Of a stretch of DNA of 64,000 nucleotides, positions 42,643 through 50,788 are shown one piece after another; within the stretch, counting starts at the first letter, position 1, and each line of letters starts with the position of its first letter. Made by a program: the position numbers and the translations under genes. The stretch spans positions 31,686 through 95,685 of the forward strand of contig CAZGKW010000012.1 of NCBI GenBank assembly GCA_964526295.1. The letters run 5' to 3'. The notes under the pieces are model-generated. The model saw nothing but the letters and a program-made list of their open reading frames with translations, did no database searches and was not told the origin of the DNA. This stretch comes from CAZGKW01 sp964526295. GTDB lineage: Bacteria; Planctomycetota; Phycisphaerae; FEN-1346.

Positions 42643-44571
42643 CTACAGAGGAAGGACCCGGTAGAGCTTCGTCCCGTCGAAGCCCGCGAGGTCCTGGATG
42701 CAGATCTCGCCGCCGGTGCCCTCGACCACCTTGAAGGGGGCCCAGTCCGTGCCGTCGTCCGAGACCTCAATCTGGTACCACGTGCCGTCCTCGGTGTCGA
42801 AGCAGACCACGGTGAACTTCAGCTCCAGCTCCTGGGGCGGGGCGGCCACAACGTCGCCGTCCGGAGCGCCGAAGAACCCGAAGGCGTCGGCCGCCGTCCA
42901 ACCCCGGGCCCAGTTGTGGTCCGGGCTGAACGCCCCGCGGAAAGGCGTGTTCGTGAAGAACCCGCAGACCGGCTCGTCGTCGATGTTGAACGTTGCCGCG
43001 CTGACGGCGTCGTTGGCGGCCCGCGGGTCGATGGTGACGACCGGGAACATGATTTTCCCGCCGCGGGTCACGCCGGGGTCCCCGTCGCCGTCGGCGTCGC
43101 TGAAGTCGCGGGTCAGGGCCGCGATGGGCATGTTGTCGTCCGGGCTGCCCACGTTGAACGAGGCGACCACGTTGTTCTTGGCCGGGTTGCTGCCGCCGCC
43201 CACCGTCACGCCGCGGGCGTCCGACTCGGTGTAGGCCCCGGCGGCCAGGTTGCGGAAGAACACGCTGTCGACGATCTCGGCGAGCTTGCCGGAGGTCTGG
43301 GCCGCGTAGATCGCCATCAGTTCGGGCTGGGTGAAGCCGGGACCGATGGGGGGGACCATGTTCGCGTGACCGCCCGTCAGGACGTTGGCCGGGTTGTAGA
43401 CCTCGCTCCAGTCGGTCGTCCAGGTGGCGGCCCACGACAGGGTGCCGTTATGGCCGTACCCGTTGGCCCCGTCGCCGTCGATGTTGTCGAACTGGACCAG
43501 CCCGGCGCCCAGGTCCATCCAGATACACTTACGGTACTGGATGCGGCAGTTGTCGCGCCAAGCGGTCCCGCCGTCGCCGTCGCCGGGCTGGCCGACGACG
43601 GTGGCGTTATAGATGACGGCGGTCGTGCACGGCTGGAAATCGGAGTCCTCGGCCCCGTCATGCTCGAAGCAGTTGTCGCCGACACCGGAGCCCTGGCTGT
43701 CGTCGACGCTGTAGCCCTGGACGATGAAGATGAACTGGGCCTTGCCTCGCCAGCCCTGGTCCAGGTCGAAGGTGTCGTCGCCGATGTTCCAGATGGTGCA
43801 GTACTTCAGCTCGACCGTGCCGCCCCAGATCTCGATGCCGTCGTCGACGTTGTTCATGACGTCGACGTGGTTGATCTCGGTCTCGCGGCCGACGCCGCCG
43901 AGCGAGAAGCCGTTCAGCTCGTCGTTGAGGCCGATGACCCGTCCGCCGTAGCGGAGCGACAGATACTGGATGGTGCCGCTGTTGTCATCGTCCATGTTAC
44001 CGCCGTACCGCGTGTCGGGGTCGCCGACGAACCCGGGGACCAGGCCTTCCATGTCGGCCTCGTTGCCGGCGGCGGGATAGGGCACGTTGCCGGGGACGGC
44101 GTCCTCGGCGATGTAGCCCTTGCCCATGATGGCGATGCTGCCCCACTCGTTGGCGGCCTCACGCCAGGTGCCGGTCTTGGGGTCGCCGACGGTGTCGATG
44201 ACGCCGGCGTTGACGACGCTGCCGGTCCACGTCGCGACGTCCTGGTTGGTGGTGAAGATGACCGGCTCCTGGGCGGTGCCGAGGACGTAAAGGCGGCTGC
44301 CGCGGGTGATGGCGAGGCTGCCCGCCCCGCCGCCCGTCGCCGTGCTGGCCACGAGCGTGCCGGCCTCGATGGTCAGCGTGGCCCCGTTCTTCACGACGGT
44401 CGAGGCGGTCAGGTCGTAGACGTTGCGGACGCCTGCGGTCTCCTTGGTCCAGACCTCGGAGACGGTGATGTCACCCGACTTCGGGATGATGTTGACGGCC
44501 GCGCCGGCCGTCCCGGCCATGGCGAAACCGATCGCCAGAACCAGCAGAGCTGCTTTTCTGAAGGCTTTCAT
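42643..44571 (-). CDS. Secreted parallel beta-helix surface protein
   Basis: The product is 642 aa with signal peptide MKAFRKAALLVLAIGFAMAG (then TAGA). The body repeats short strands typical of a right-handed beta-helix: VVKNGATLTIEAGTLVA, RLYVLGTAQEPVIFTT, EWGSIAIMGKGYIAE, RYGGNMDDDNSGTIQYLSL, LNGFSLGGVGRETEINHVDV and DDGIEIWGGTVELKYCTIWN. The same pattern (WGGIxIxGxAPI, YGGxDxxDNSGxLxYVRI) occurs, as I remember it, in proteins encoded next to TonB-dependent receptors in Bacteroidota and Gammaproteobacteria. The C-terminal ~60 residues (WYQIEVSDDGTDWAPFK) form a separate small beta domain. It is a candidate substrate of the type II system or surface partner of the receptor. Confidence 0.82.
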   Translation of the reverse strand: MKAFRKAALLVLAIGFAMAGTAGAAVNIIPKSGDITVSEVWTKETAGVRNVYDLTASTVVKNGATLTIEAGTLVASTATGGGAGSLAITRGSRLYVLGTAQEPVIFTTNQDVATWTGSVVNAGVIDTVGDPKTGTWREAANEWGSIAIMGKGYIAEDAVPGNVPYPAAGNEADMEGLVPGFVGDPDTRYGGNMDDDNSGTIQYLSLRYGGRVIGLNDELNGFSLGGVGRETEINHVDVMNNVDDGIEIWGGTVELKYCTIWNIGDDTFDLDQGWRGKAQFIFIVQGYSVDDSQGSGVGDNCFEHDGAEDSDFQPCTTAVIYNATVVGQPGDGDGGTAWRDNCRIQYRKCIWMDLGAGLVQFDNIDGDGANGYGHNGTLSWAATWTTDWSEVYNPANVLTGGHANMVPPIGPGFTQPELMAIYAAQTSGKLAEIVDSVFFRNLAAGAYTESDARGVTVGGGSNPAKNNVVASFNVGSPDDNMPIAALTRDFSDADGDGDPGVTRGGKIMFPVVTIDPRAANDAVSAATFNIDDEPVCGFFTNTPFRGAFSPDHNWARGWTAADAFGFFGAPDGDVVAAPPQELELKFTVVCFDTEDGTWYQIEVSDDGTDWAPFKVVEGTGGEICIQDLAGFDGTKLYRVLPL

Positions 44572-44629
44572 AGTCCCTCGTCCTTTCGTTGTTGTGCTGG
44601 GTCAAGTAACCCGTTCTGTGAGGGTCGCC

Positions 44630-45274
44630 TCAGGCGCCTGGTTGCCTGCGACGACGGGCGGCCAGCAGACCGCCACCAGCCAGCAGCAGCACGAGCGTAG
44701 CCGGCTCCGGGGCCGTCATGTGGATGGCGGAGAAGTTCCCCGCGGGAAACGGCTCGACCCCGACGATGTCGAGCAGGCCTCTGGCCTGGTTGTCGCCGGG
44801 GGGAAGCCCCGGGTCCCAGGTGAGGCAGCCGAACGGCTGGTTCGGGCCCGGCTCGGTCGCGGCCAGGTCAAGGCCCGGGAACCAGTACAAGCTCACCGGC
44901 GTGTTGACCGGGATGCCGTCGAGCGGGAACTCGTACTGCCGGGAAATGAGCCAGGAATCGTTCCCGCCTTCCTCGGTAGTTCCCGTGACCTCGTCCCACT
45001 CGATGACCGGCCCGGCGCCGAGGATCTGCCCGGCGATGATCATGTCGTCCAGATCGAGATTGAACGTGTCCGTGGGGCCCTTGTTGACCAGCCACTGGGC
45101 GCACCCGTCGCCGTCGAGGTCGAGCGTGGCGATCGTCAGGGTCGGCTGGGACAGCAGCACCCCGTTTTCGTCCTTGAGGCCGTTGGTGCTGGTGACCTGG
45201 ATCGCGACGTTCGCGTGGGCCGTCGCACCGGCCAGCAGGACGACACCGACACAAGCTAATGCGATTTTCTTCAT
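44630..45274 (-). CDS. PEP-CTERM secreted protein
   Basis: I choose ATG at 45274, 8 nt after GGAGG; GTG at 45277 is an alternative. The product is 214 aa. A signal peptide (KKIALACVGVVLLAGATAHA) is followed by a ~160-residue beta-rich domain containing TLTIATLDLDGDGCAQWLVN. The C-terminus has a PEP-CTERM sorting signal: APEPATL, a hydrophobic span (VLLLAGGGLLAA) and an RRRR tail. PEP-CTERM proteins are processed by exosortase and usually end up in the extracellular matrix. No exosortase gene is in the window. It lies 21 nt after the upstream gene. Confidence 0.88.
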   Translation of the reverse strand: MKKIALACVGVVLLAGATAHANVAIQVTSTNGLKDENGVLLSQPTLTIATLDLDGDGCAQWLVNKGPTDTFNLDLDDMIIAGQILGAGPVIEWDEVTGTTEEGGNDSWLISRQYEFPLDGIPVNTPVSLYWFPGLDLAATEPGPNQPFGCLTWDPGLPPGDNQARGLLDIVGVEPFPAGNFSAIHMTAPEPATLVLLLAGGGLLAARRRRQPGA

Positions 45275-45295
45275 CACTTTATCCTCCCAAGTTCG

Positions 45296-46246
45296 TCAGT
45301 AAGGTTTGACGGCCGAAACCACACCTCCGGCGTCGCCGTTCTGCCGGAAGATGAAACCGCCCGCCCCGTCGATGTCCGGCGGCGCCGGCGCCCACACGGT
45401 CCCAACCCAAGAGGCAATCTGCCCGACCTTGAACTGCCCGACGCCGCTGTTGTCGAACACCACCACCTGGCGTCCGGGGACGGTGCCCAGACCGGTCAGC
45501 AGCACCGGCAGGTCAACCGGATACCCGGGGCCGATCAGGATGTCCTTGACCGCGCCGGCGGGAAGGACGCGCTTGACCTTGTAGTCCGGCGTCGTGCCGG
45601 CCAGGAACAGCGTCAACGTCTTCGTGGTGCTGCCGTTACGAAGAATGAACGCCGAATCCGGCTCCAACGTCATGGTGTCGGCAATCCCGGCGCCGATGAA
45701 CTGGTCGGCGGCCTGGATGTACGTGAAAATCTGGCCCAGCTTGAACTGCTGATTGGCCGCGTTGTTGAACAACAGGACCTGCGTGCCGTTCAGGTACGAC
45801 GTGCCGAGCATGCTGGGCGGAAACACGTCGCGGACTTTGCGGTGCTTGTAGATCCGGAACGAGTCGCCGTTGCCCACCAGGGCGGCCAGGGCGGCGTTCC
45901 CAATGGTCAGATCGTTGTCCGTGTGGCCGATGATGGTGCTCCAGGCCCCTTCCGGACCGGCCGAGCCGCCGCTGATGAAGCGGACGTAGAACGTCTGCTC
46001 GCCGCCGCGACCGTAATCCTTGCCGGCCAGGGCCCCGCCGGTCAGCGGCAGGGACGTGCCGGCCGGCGCCCCGTTGACCGTCAACGTCTCCTCGATCACC
46101 GGATTGAACGGGTAGGAAACCATGACGTCCGTCTGGGGCGGCGCCGTGATGACTTTCAACCCCGGCGGTACGGCCGCCAGGCCCGCCGACTGGATGGCCA
46201 GCACCAGCAGCACGACGGCCGCCGTTGCACTTGCCTTGCTCCTCAT
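45296..46246 (-). CDS. Secreted protein resembling TIGR02597; first gene of the 25-gene array
   Basis: ATG at 46246 follows AGGAGG with an 8-nt spacer and opens a signal peptide (MRSKASATAAVVLLVLAIQS, then AGLA). The product is 316 aa. Repeated motifs (SFRIYKHRKVRDVFPP, QVLLFNNAANQQFKLGQIFT, QVVVFDNSGVGQFKVGQIAS) show two or more copies of a beta unit. The overall look matches TIGR02597, a paralogous secreted family described from Verrucomicrobia. Function unknown. As the first gene after a 716-bp divergent intergenic region, it probably marks the promoter-proximal end of the cluster. Confidence 0.7.
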   Translation of the reverse strand: MRSKASATAAVVLLVLAIQSAGLAAVPPGLKVITAPPQTDVMVSYPFNPVIEETLTVNGAPAGTSLPLTGGALAGKDYGRGGEQTFYVRFISGGSAGPEGAWSTIIGHTDNDLTIGNAALAALVGNGDSFRIYKHRKVRDVFPPSMLGTSYLNGTQVLLFNNAANQQFKLGQIFTYIQAADQFIGAGIADTMTLEPDSAFILRNGSTTKTLTLFLAGTTPDYKVKRVLPAGAVKDILIGPGYPVDLPVLLTGLGTVPGRQVVVFDNSGVGQFKVGQIASWVGTVWAPAPPDIDGAGGFIFRQNGDAGGVVSAVKPY

Positions 46247-46962
46247 ATCGTTGTCCTCCTCGGTCTTGCCACGTTGCGACTCTCTCTCAATCGGGCCCGC
46301 CTTCCCTCCGGGCGGACGAACCAACCGAAACCCTCTCGAGAAGCGAGAGCCTATTGTCCAACTGTGTGGATTTGGTTACTCGCTCGTTTTTGTTCTGTTA
46401 GCCCATTCGGCCTCCTTACTCCTCCGCCCGGACAAACCCCTTGTCCCGTCCTCACGTTGTCTGCGGCCCCCCCGCCGGGCGGGGCGGTGCAAGCCCTATC
46501 CAATCGCCGGCCAAGGGCCCGCAAGTGGATGGACGTGCGCCCCCGCACGCCCCCTCTGGAAGAACTTGGCTGGAAGCCCCCGGTTCTGCTTGCCGACCAG
46601 AACGTCCATGCACCGAGACCGGCCGGAAAGCGGAACCCCCCTCGCATCAGCAGTGTAGCCGACGACTGTGTGCGTCGCGTTAAGGGGGCGCTCCATTTCC
46701 GCTAGTCGCCGATTCCCCCCGAGACACGCTTGGCGCCACGGGCATCCGGCCGGCCACGGAAAGCTGCAAGGCGAGCGGGTGCGGCCGGCGACCGATCGGG
46801 TGACGCCTGGTATCGGAATCGGGGCCGCACGAGGGCCCCCTCTCGCTCCGGCCCGGCCCGCGCCCACACCGCTTGACCCCCACAAGACAACCCGCTACGC
46901 TTCCTCAAAGGCGGCCCTCGGACCTCGCCGTGGCCGGGCCGCCCTCCACAGAAAGGCCACCG
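46247..46962. other. Divergent intergenic region upstream of the 25-gene array
   Basis: No coding frame is supported in these 716 bp. A small hairpin (CTCTCG, 5-nt loop, CGAGAG) lies at 46333-46349. The segment 46350-46420 is less GC-rich than its surroundings and is the most likely place for the array promoter, but I find no convincing -35/-10 pair. The rest is GC-rich and featureless apart from the ribosome-binding site (AAAGG) of the next gene. Confidence 0.45.
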
Positions 46963-48432
46963 ATGAACCCCGTCAAACTCGTGCGAAAGCTCCTCAAGGC
47001 CCTCCGCGGCGGCGCCAAGGCCCCCCAGATCGTCCTGGCCGTCCTCCTCGGCTTCGCCGTCGGCATGGTCCCCGGCGTCAACCTGACGCTCCTGGGGTGC
47101 CTCGTCCTGCTGCTCATCCTCAACACCAACGGCGGCCTGGCGGGCCTCTCGGCCATGCTCGGCAAGGGCCTGTGCCTCGTGCTCGCCCCCGTGACGTTCC
47201 GAATCGGCTACTTCCTGATGCACACGGCGGGCCTGGTGGGCATCGTCCGGAAGCTGGCCGACACGCCCGTCCTCGCCCTGCTGGACCTCCACGTCTACTG
47301 CGTCCTGGGGGCGGTCCCGATCATCCTGGTGGTCGGCGGAGGCCTGGGCATCGCCGTCGCCGCCGCCATCCGGCAGGCCCAGACCCGCATGAGGGCCTCC
47401 CACGGAAAAAGCGAGAGGGTCCGGAAGGTCGCAGCCAATCCCGTGGTCAAGTTCCTCGTCCGCGTCGCCGTCGGCAAACGCAAGCCCGGCCAGACCGACG
47501 AGCCCCAGCCGCTCTTCAAGACCAGCCGCCTCATCGCCGGCGGCATCGTCCTGATGCTGATCGTCATCCTCCAGCTCGTGTTCCTCGATCACCTGGCCCG
47601 CCGGGGCCTCGAGGCGGGCCTGGCCCAGGCCGCCGGGGCCGAGGTCAACGTCGAGAAGGCCCACCTCTCCCTGGCCCAAGGGCGGCTCGTCGTCGAGGGA
47701 CTCCAGGTCACCGACCCGGCCCGCCCGACGCACAACCAGGTCCGGTCGGACCGCATCGTCGCGGACTTCAGCATCGCCGACCTGCTGGCCAAGCGGTTCG
47801 TCTTCGACTCGGTCCGGAGCGCGAGCACCCGCCTCGACGTGCCGCGGGAGGGGCCCGGCGAGGTCTATCGCCCGCCGGAAGACGACGAGCCGCTCCTGCC
47901 GCCGCTGCCGGAAGGCGGCCTCGGGTCGGTCCGCGAATACCTGGAACGTATCAAGCGGCTGAAGGAGAAGATCGACAAGGTCCGGGACTTTCTCCGGAAG
48001 GTCGACCCGGCCAAGGACGAGCCCTCGCCGGAGGAACTGGCCGAGGCGGCACGCCTGAAGGGCTACCTCCGTCTCTCGGCCAAGGACTACCTGGCCAGGC
48101 ACCCCACCTGGGTCATCCGCGACCTCGAAGCCTCCGGCGTCGTCCTCTACGAGGACCTCCCGACCGTGACCATCCGCGGCAAGGACCTCGCCAGCCACCC
48201 CTCGCTCTATGAGAAGGAGGCGTCGATCGACGTGCGGCCCGAGGGCGACGTCGCCGAACAGCTCAAGAAAGGCGTCTGGGACAAGGTCCGAGAGGGGGCC
48301 GGCAAGCTCCTCGGCGGCGGGGCCGACGAGGAAGACCCCACGAAGGACGCTCAGCCGGAAGAGAAGGACGGAGAGAAATCCGACCTGGAGAAGGTCGGCG
48401 AAGGGTTCAGGAAGCTCCTCGGCGGCGACTGA
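46963..48432 (+). CDS. Membrane protein joining TIGR03546-like and TIGR03545-like parts
   Basis: The product is 489 aa. Residues about 1-165 have two or three spans with GFAVGMVPGVNLTLLGCLVLLLILNTNGG, resembling the small TIGR03546 membrane protein. After a linker, a further span (IAGGIVLMLIVILQLVFLD) leads into a periplasmic AsmA/TIGR03545-like segment with VNVEKAHLSLAQGRLVVEGLQVTDPARPTHN, then coiled coil and a charged tail. In other bacteria these two are separate adjacent genes, so this looks like a fusion with a shortened second half. AsmA-type proteins act at the envelope, possibly in lipid transport; the role here is unknown. Confidence 0.7.
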   Translation: MNPVKLVRKLLKALRGGAKAPQIVLAVLLGFAVGMVPGVNLTLLGCLVLLLILNTNGGLAGLSAMLGKGLCLVLAPVTFRIGYFLMHTAGLVGIVRKLADTPVLALLDLHVYCVLGAVPIILVVGGGLGIAVAAAIRQAQTRMRASHGKSERVRKVAANPVVKFLVRVAVGKRKPGQTDEPQPLFKTSRLIAGGIVLMLIVILQLVFLDHLARRGLEAGLAQAAGAEVNVEKAHLSLAQGRLVVEGLQVTDPARPTHNQVRSDRIVADFSIADLLAKRFVFDSVRSASTRLDVPREGPGEVYRPPEDDEPLLPPLPEGGLGSVREYLERIKRLKEKIDKVRDFLRKVDPAKDEPSPEELAEAARLKGYLRLSAKDYLARHPTWVIRDLEASGVVLYEDLPTVTIRGKDLASHPSLYEKEASIDVRPEGDVAEQLKKGVWDKVREGAGKLLGGGADEEDPTKDAQPEEKDGEKSDLEKVGEGFRKLLGGD

Positions 48433-48664
48433 GCGGGCGTCCCGACGTGCTCCTTATGTCCCCTCTCCCTCGACGGGCTCGCACGGCATAGCCTTGGCGA
48501 CGCTGGGAGAGGGAAAGCATGCGTGTGTCGGGCGAGGGCGAGCCGGGCCGCCGATGTAAGTCGGCGGGGACGCGCGGCCGGGCTCCCCGCGGAGCGGCCC
48601 CAGGCCCGAGACGCGCCGGTGGTCCGTCAGGCATCGGCATCGAGCACCGTGCCTGGAGTCGGCG

Positions 48665-48711
48665 GCGTTGGACGTTGAGCGCTCGGCGTTGGACGTTCGG
48701 CGTTGGACGTT
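48665..48711. repeat. Three short direct repeats GCGTTGGACGTT
   Basis: Identical 12-nt copies begin at 48665, 48686 and 48700, separated by 9 and 2 nt of related sequence. They lie in a non-coding stretch just before hairpin-pair repeat copy 2. Confidence 0.8.
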
Positions 48712-48730
48712 CTGTCTCTGAGTCGAACGA

Positions 48731-48822
48731 GAAAAAGACACTAAGTGTCTTTTTGGTAGAAGCTAAGCCCTTTATCCACACCGGGTTAGGCGCAGAAAAA
48801 AGACACTAAGTGTCTTTTTTTT
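48731..48822. repeat. Hairpin-pair repeat, copy 2
   Basis: Two 23-nt palindromes (48732-48754 and 48797-48819; arm AAAAAGACACT, central A, complementary arm) flank 42 nt that contain a perfect DnaA box TTATCCACA (48772-48780). The interior differs from copies 3 and 4 at a single base (CCGGGTT here against CCTGGTT). The right palindrome is extended by extra A and T residues. All frames can read through, which creates spurious peptides with KKTLSVF. Confidence 0.92.
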
Positions 48823-49175
48823 CCGTGGTCGCCGCTCCCGCCGGGCGCGGCACTCCTTACATACCCTCTCCCTTGACGGGAGAGGGAACGGGTGAGGGTG
48901 TCGGCGGCCTTCGGCCGCCGCCTGCCGTCACCCCGAGCGGAGCGAAGCGCACTCAAGGGGTCTCGCCGTGCGTTGCCGTTCCAGGGAGTGCGGTGGCAGG
49001 GCCCGCGCCAGCCGGCGTCGACACCGCTTTCGTTTCGCGCACGACAGGGAAAGCGGCCCCTCCGGTCTCCGGTCCTGCGCCTCGTGCCCGCAGCATTGCC
49101 CCGGAACATCGTCCTGACAGGACGTTCCGGATGCCGCCGCCCCCGAGCCGCCAGGACGTCTCGCGAAACCGTCAA
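48823..49175. other. Non-coding spacer with small dispersed repeats
   Basis: No gene is supported. A hairpin CCCTCTCCC-TTGAC-GGGAGAGGG lies at 48864-48886, and a related, less perfect copy (CCCTCTCCCTCGACGGG) lies near 48464. A GGCGGCC-TTC-GGCCGCC stem is near 48902-48918. These resemble short palindromic repeats dispersed in many high-GC genomes. Confidence 0.55.
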
Positions 49176-49268
49176 GAAAAAGACACTAAGTGTCTTTTTG
49201 GTAGAAGCTAAGCCCTTTATCCACACCTGGTTAGGCGCAGAAAAAAGACACTAAGTGTCTTTTTTTTC
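49176..49268. repeat. Hairpin-pair repeat, copy 3
   Basis: Palindromes lie at 49177-49199 and 49242-49264. The interior is identical to copy 4 and carries the perfect DnaA box TTATCCACA at 49217-49225. The left flank is GTCAAG, the same as copy 4. The right flank runs straight into a protein-coding fragment read on the minus strand. Confidence 0.92.
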
Positions 49269-49272
49269 CCGC

Positions 49273-49391
49273 GGAAGTAGACGTGCATGGCGTTGGGTTC
49301 TTCCACGGGGAGCCCCAGGTCGGCGACGCATTTCACCTTGCGGTGCTGCGGGCCGTCCGGATCATTCTTGCCCGGGAACAGGCGAAACCCG
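49273..49391 (-). pseudogene. Fragment of a large secreted protein, cut by hairpin repeat copy 3
   Basis: Read on the minus strand after the stop of the gene at 49403-50518, the sequence encodes GFRLFPGKNDPDGPQHRKVK and, further on, ADLGLPVEEPNAMHVYFRG, then enters the repeat. It has no start of its own. The 'FPDKNDPDGP ... VYFRxFD' pattern recalls long secreted proteins of Planctomycetota that carry a zinc-peptidase domain; this is from memory. A shorter homologous fragment abuts repeat copy 4 at 50881. Confidence 0.5.
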
Positions 49392-49402
49392 CCGCCGGCG
49401 GG

Positions 49403-50518
49403 TCAATCGCCCTTCTCCGGCGAATCCTTCTTCGCAGGTGCATCCCCTTCCTCACTCTTGTCCTCGGTCCGCGGCTTGACGACCGTGACGCCCTTGCCGC
49501 GGGAAGGGGGCGCCTCGGCGCCTTGCTGTGGCTGGCGAATCTTGTCGAGGTCGAACTCGCGGACGGTCCGAAGGACCGTCGCGTTCGGGAACTTCGGCAA
49601 GGCCTCGGCCCGGACCGCCGCCGCCTTCTCGGGCTCTTTCTGCTGCACGTGACACCGGAACAGCGTGTAATAGACGTCCGGGAGCAACAGCGACTGGGGA
49701 TACTCCCTGATGAACTGCCGGCCCAAGGCCTTGCTGCGCTCGAGCGCCGCCTCGCGCTCAAGATGGTCCGCGCCGAGCCCGTCGATGATGTCGGCGTACA
49801 TGACGGTCTCTCGGAAGGCGCTCCCGCGGTGCTGTTCGATGATGGTCGCCGCAACGTCATCAAAGGCCTTTCGGCCGAGGCTGCCGTCTGGCCCCGTACT
49901 TCCCATGATCCGCTGTGCGTAGTGGGCTTCCACAAGAGCTCGCCCGAGACGGAGAGCGAACACTCTGTCACCCAGCTTTGCGATGCTGTCGGGCACCTCG
50001 GCCAGAGGCAAGACCTCGACCGAGACCGGCGAGGAGACGAACCGGAACTCCTTTTCCTCGACGATGCTGGCCCGAACCCGGTAGCGACCCGGTTTCGGCA
50101 GGACCAGCAGGTCGGTGCGTTCATACCGCTGGCCCGCTTCAATCGTCCCGGGGACCCAGTGGCGCTCGGTGTAAAAGTCGTATTCGATGGGCCGAGGCGA
50201 AGGCTTGATGTTCCGGACCACCTCGAGGTCCCAGAGCCGCCTGAACTCACTTTCCTCGCCCAGCGCGATATCGAGACTGTATCCGTCCCGGGAGTCCCAC
50301 CGAATCGTGGGCCGCCGAGATGTGAAATGCGCTTGCGACGGGTTGGCCATCGTTGTTCGCAGCACAATTGGCTCGCCGCAGATGTAGCGCGCCTTATTGG
50401 CTCTCAGGTGGAGCTCAAGCCGCCCGGATGGCTCTTGGCTTAAGGCACTCATCGCGAGTAGAATAACCGTGCAGAGCACAACAGGTAGCACACGCCCAAC
50501 GACCAGATGCGGTGCCAT
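49403..50518 (-). CDS. Secreted hypothetical protein with a TPR-like C-terminal part
   Basis: The product is 371 aa. A signal peptide (RVLPVVLCTVILLAMSALS) is followed by a beta-sandwich-like N-terminal half. There, LELHLRANKARYICGEPIVL and YERTDLLVLPKPGRYRVRAS recall proteins with the 'KPxYxxGEP' start found in PVC bacteria. Residues about 200-320 form helical repeats (YPQSLLLPDVYYTLFRCHVQ, EPEKAAAVRAEALPKFPNAT), and the C-terminal 50 residues are charged and disordered. It starts 21 nt after the stop of the metalloprotease fragment and was probably in one operon with that gene. I do not recognise a named family. Confidence 0.72.
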   Translation of the reverse strand: MAPHLVVGRVLPVVLCTVILLAMSALSQEPSGRLELHLRANKARYICGEPIVLRTTMANPSQAHFTSRRPTIRWDSRDGYSLDIALGEESEFRRLWDLEVVRNIKPSPRPIEYDFYTERHWVPGTIEAGQRYERTDLLVLPKPGRYRVRASIVEEKEFRFVSSPVSVEVLPLAEVPDSIAKLGDRVFALRLGRALVEAHYAQRIMGSTGPDGSLGRKAFDDVAATIIEQHRGSAFRETVMYADIIDGLGADHLEREAALERSKALGRQFIREYPQSLLLPDVYYTLFRCHVQQKEPEKAAAVRAEALPKFPNATVLRTVREFDLDKIRQPQQGAEAPPSRGKGVTVVKPRTEDKSEEGDAPAKKDSPEKGD

Positions 50519-50539
50519 AACAGAGCCCCTTCCGTAAGG

Positions 50540-50788
50540 TTAGTCGCCCGCCGATTCCCTGAGGTCTCTAATGTGCTCATGCGAGAACCGGTCCGGAGGG
50601 CCTTGCTTCAGGTCAAACCACTGTTTCCAGCAGGGGATCGTGTCGGGTCTTTCCCATCCAATGATCCCGTCCTTGTTCGGATCCGGTTGCCAGACGGTGA
50701 GGCTCCCGGTGTATACCGGCGTCTCGAGTCCGAGCACATGCCCCACCTCGTGCGCCACGACCACAGGAAGCGATTTCCCCTTGGTCAA
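50540..50788 (-). pseudogene. C-terminal fragment of a zincin metalloprotease, cut by hairpin repeat copy 4
   Basis: About 82 residues are left of a zinc metalloprotease. PVVVAHEVGHVLGLE contains the HExxHxxG zinc-binding and catalytic motif of zincins, followed by YTGSLTVWQPDPNKDGIIGW and a normal TAA stop. Upstream the frame enters the hairpin repeat after LTKGKSLP, and the N-terminal portion is missing. The read-through frame can start at an ATG within the repeat, but that would give a protein without a signal or pro-region. It is most likely non-functional. The downstream secreted-protein gene is intact. Confidence 0.65.

Noticed and set aside
46247..46962. Genes in the divergent region, such as 129-codon and 98-codon frames on the minus strand
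   Set aside because: They have no ribosome-binding sites, overlap each other on both strands, and have unnatural Arg/Gly/Pro-rich composition.
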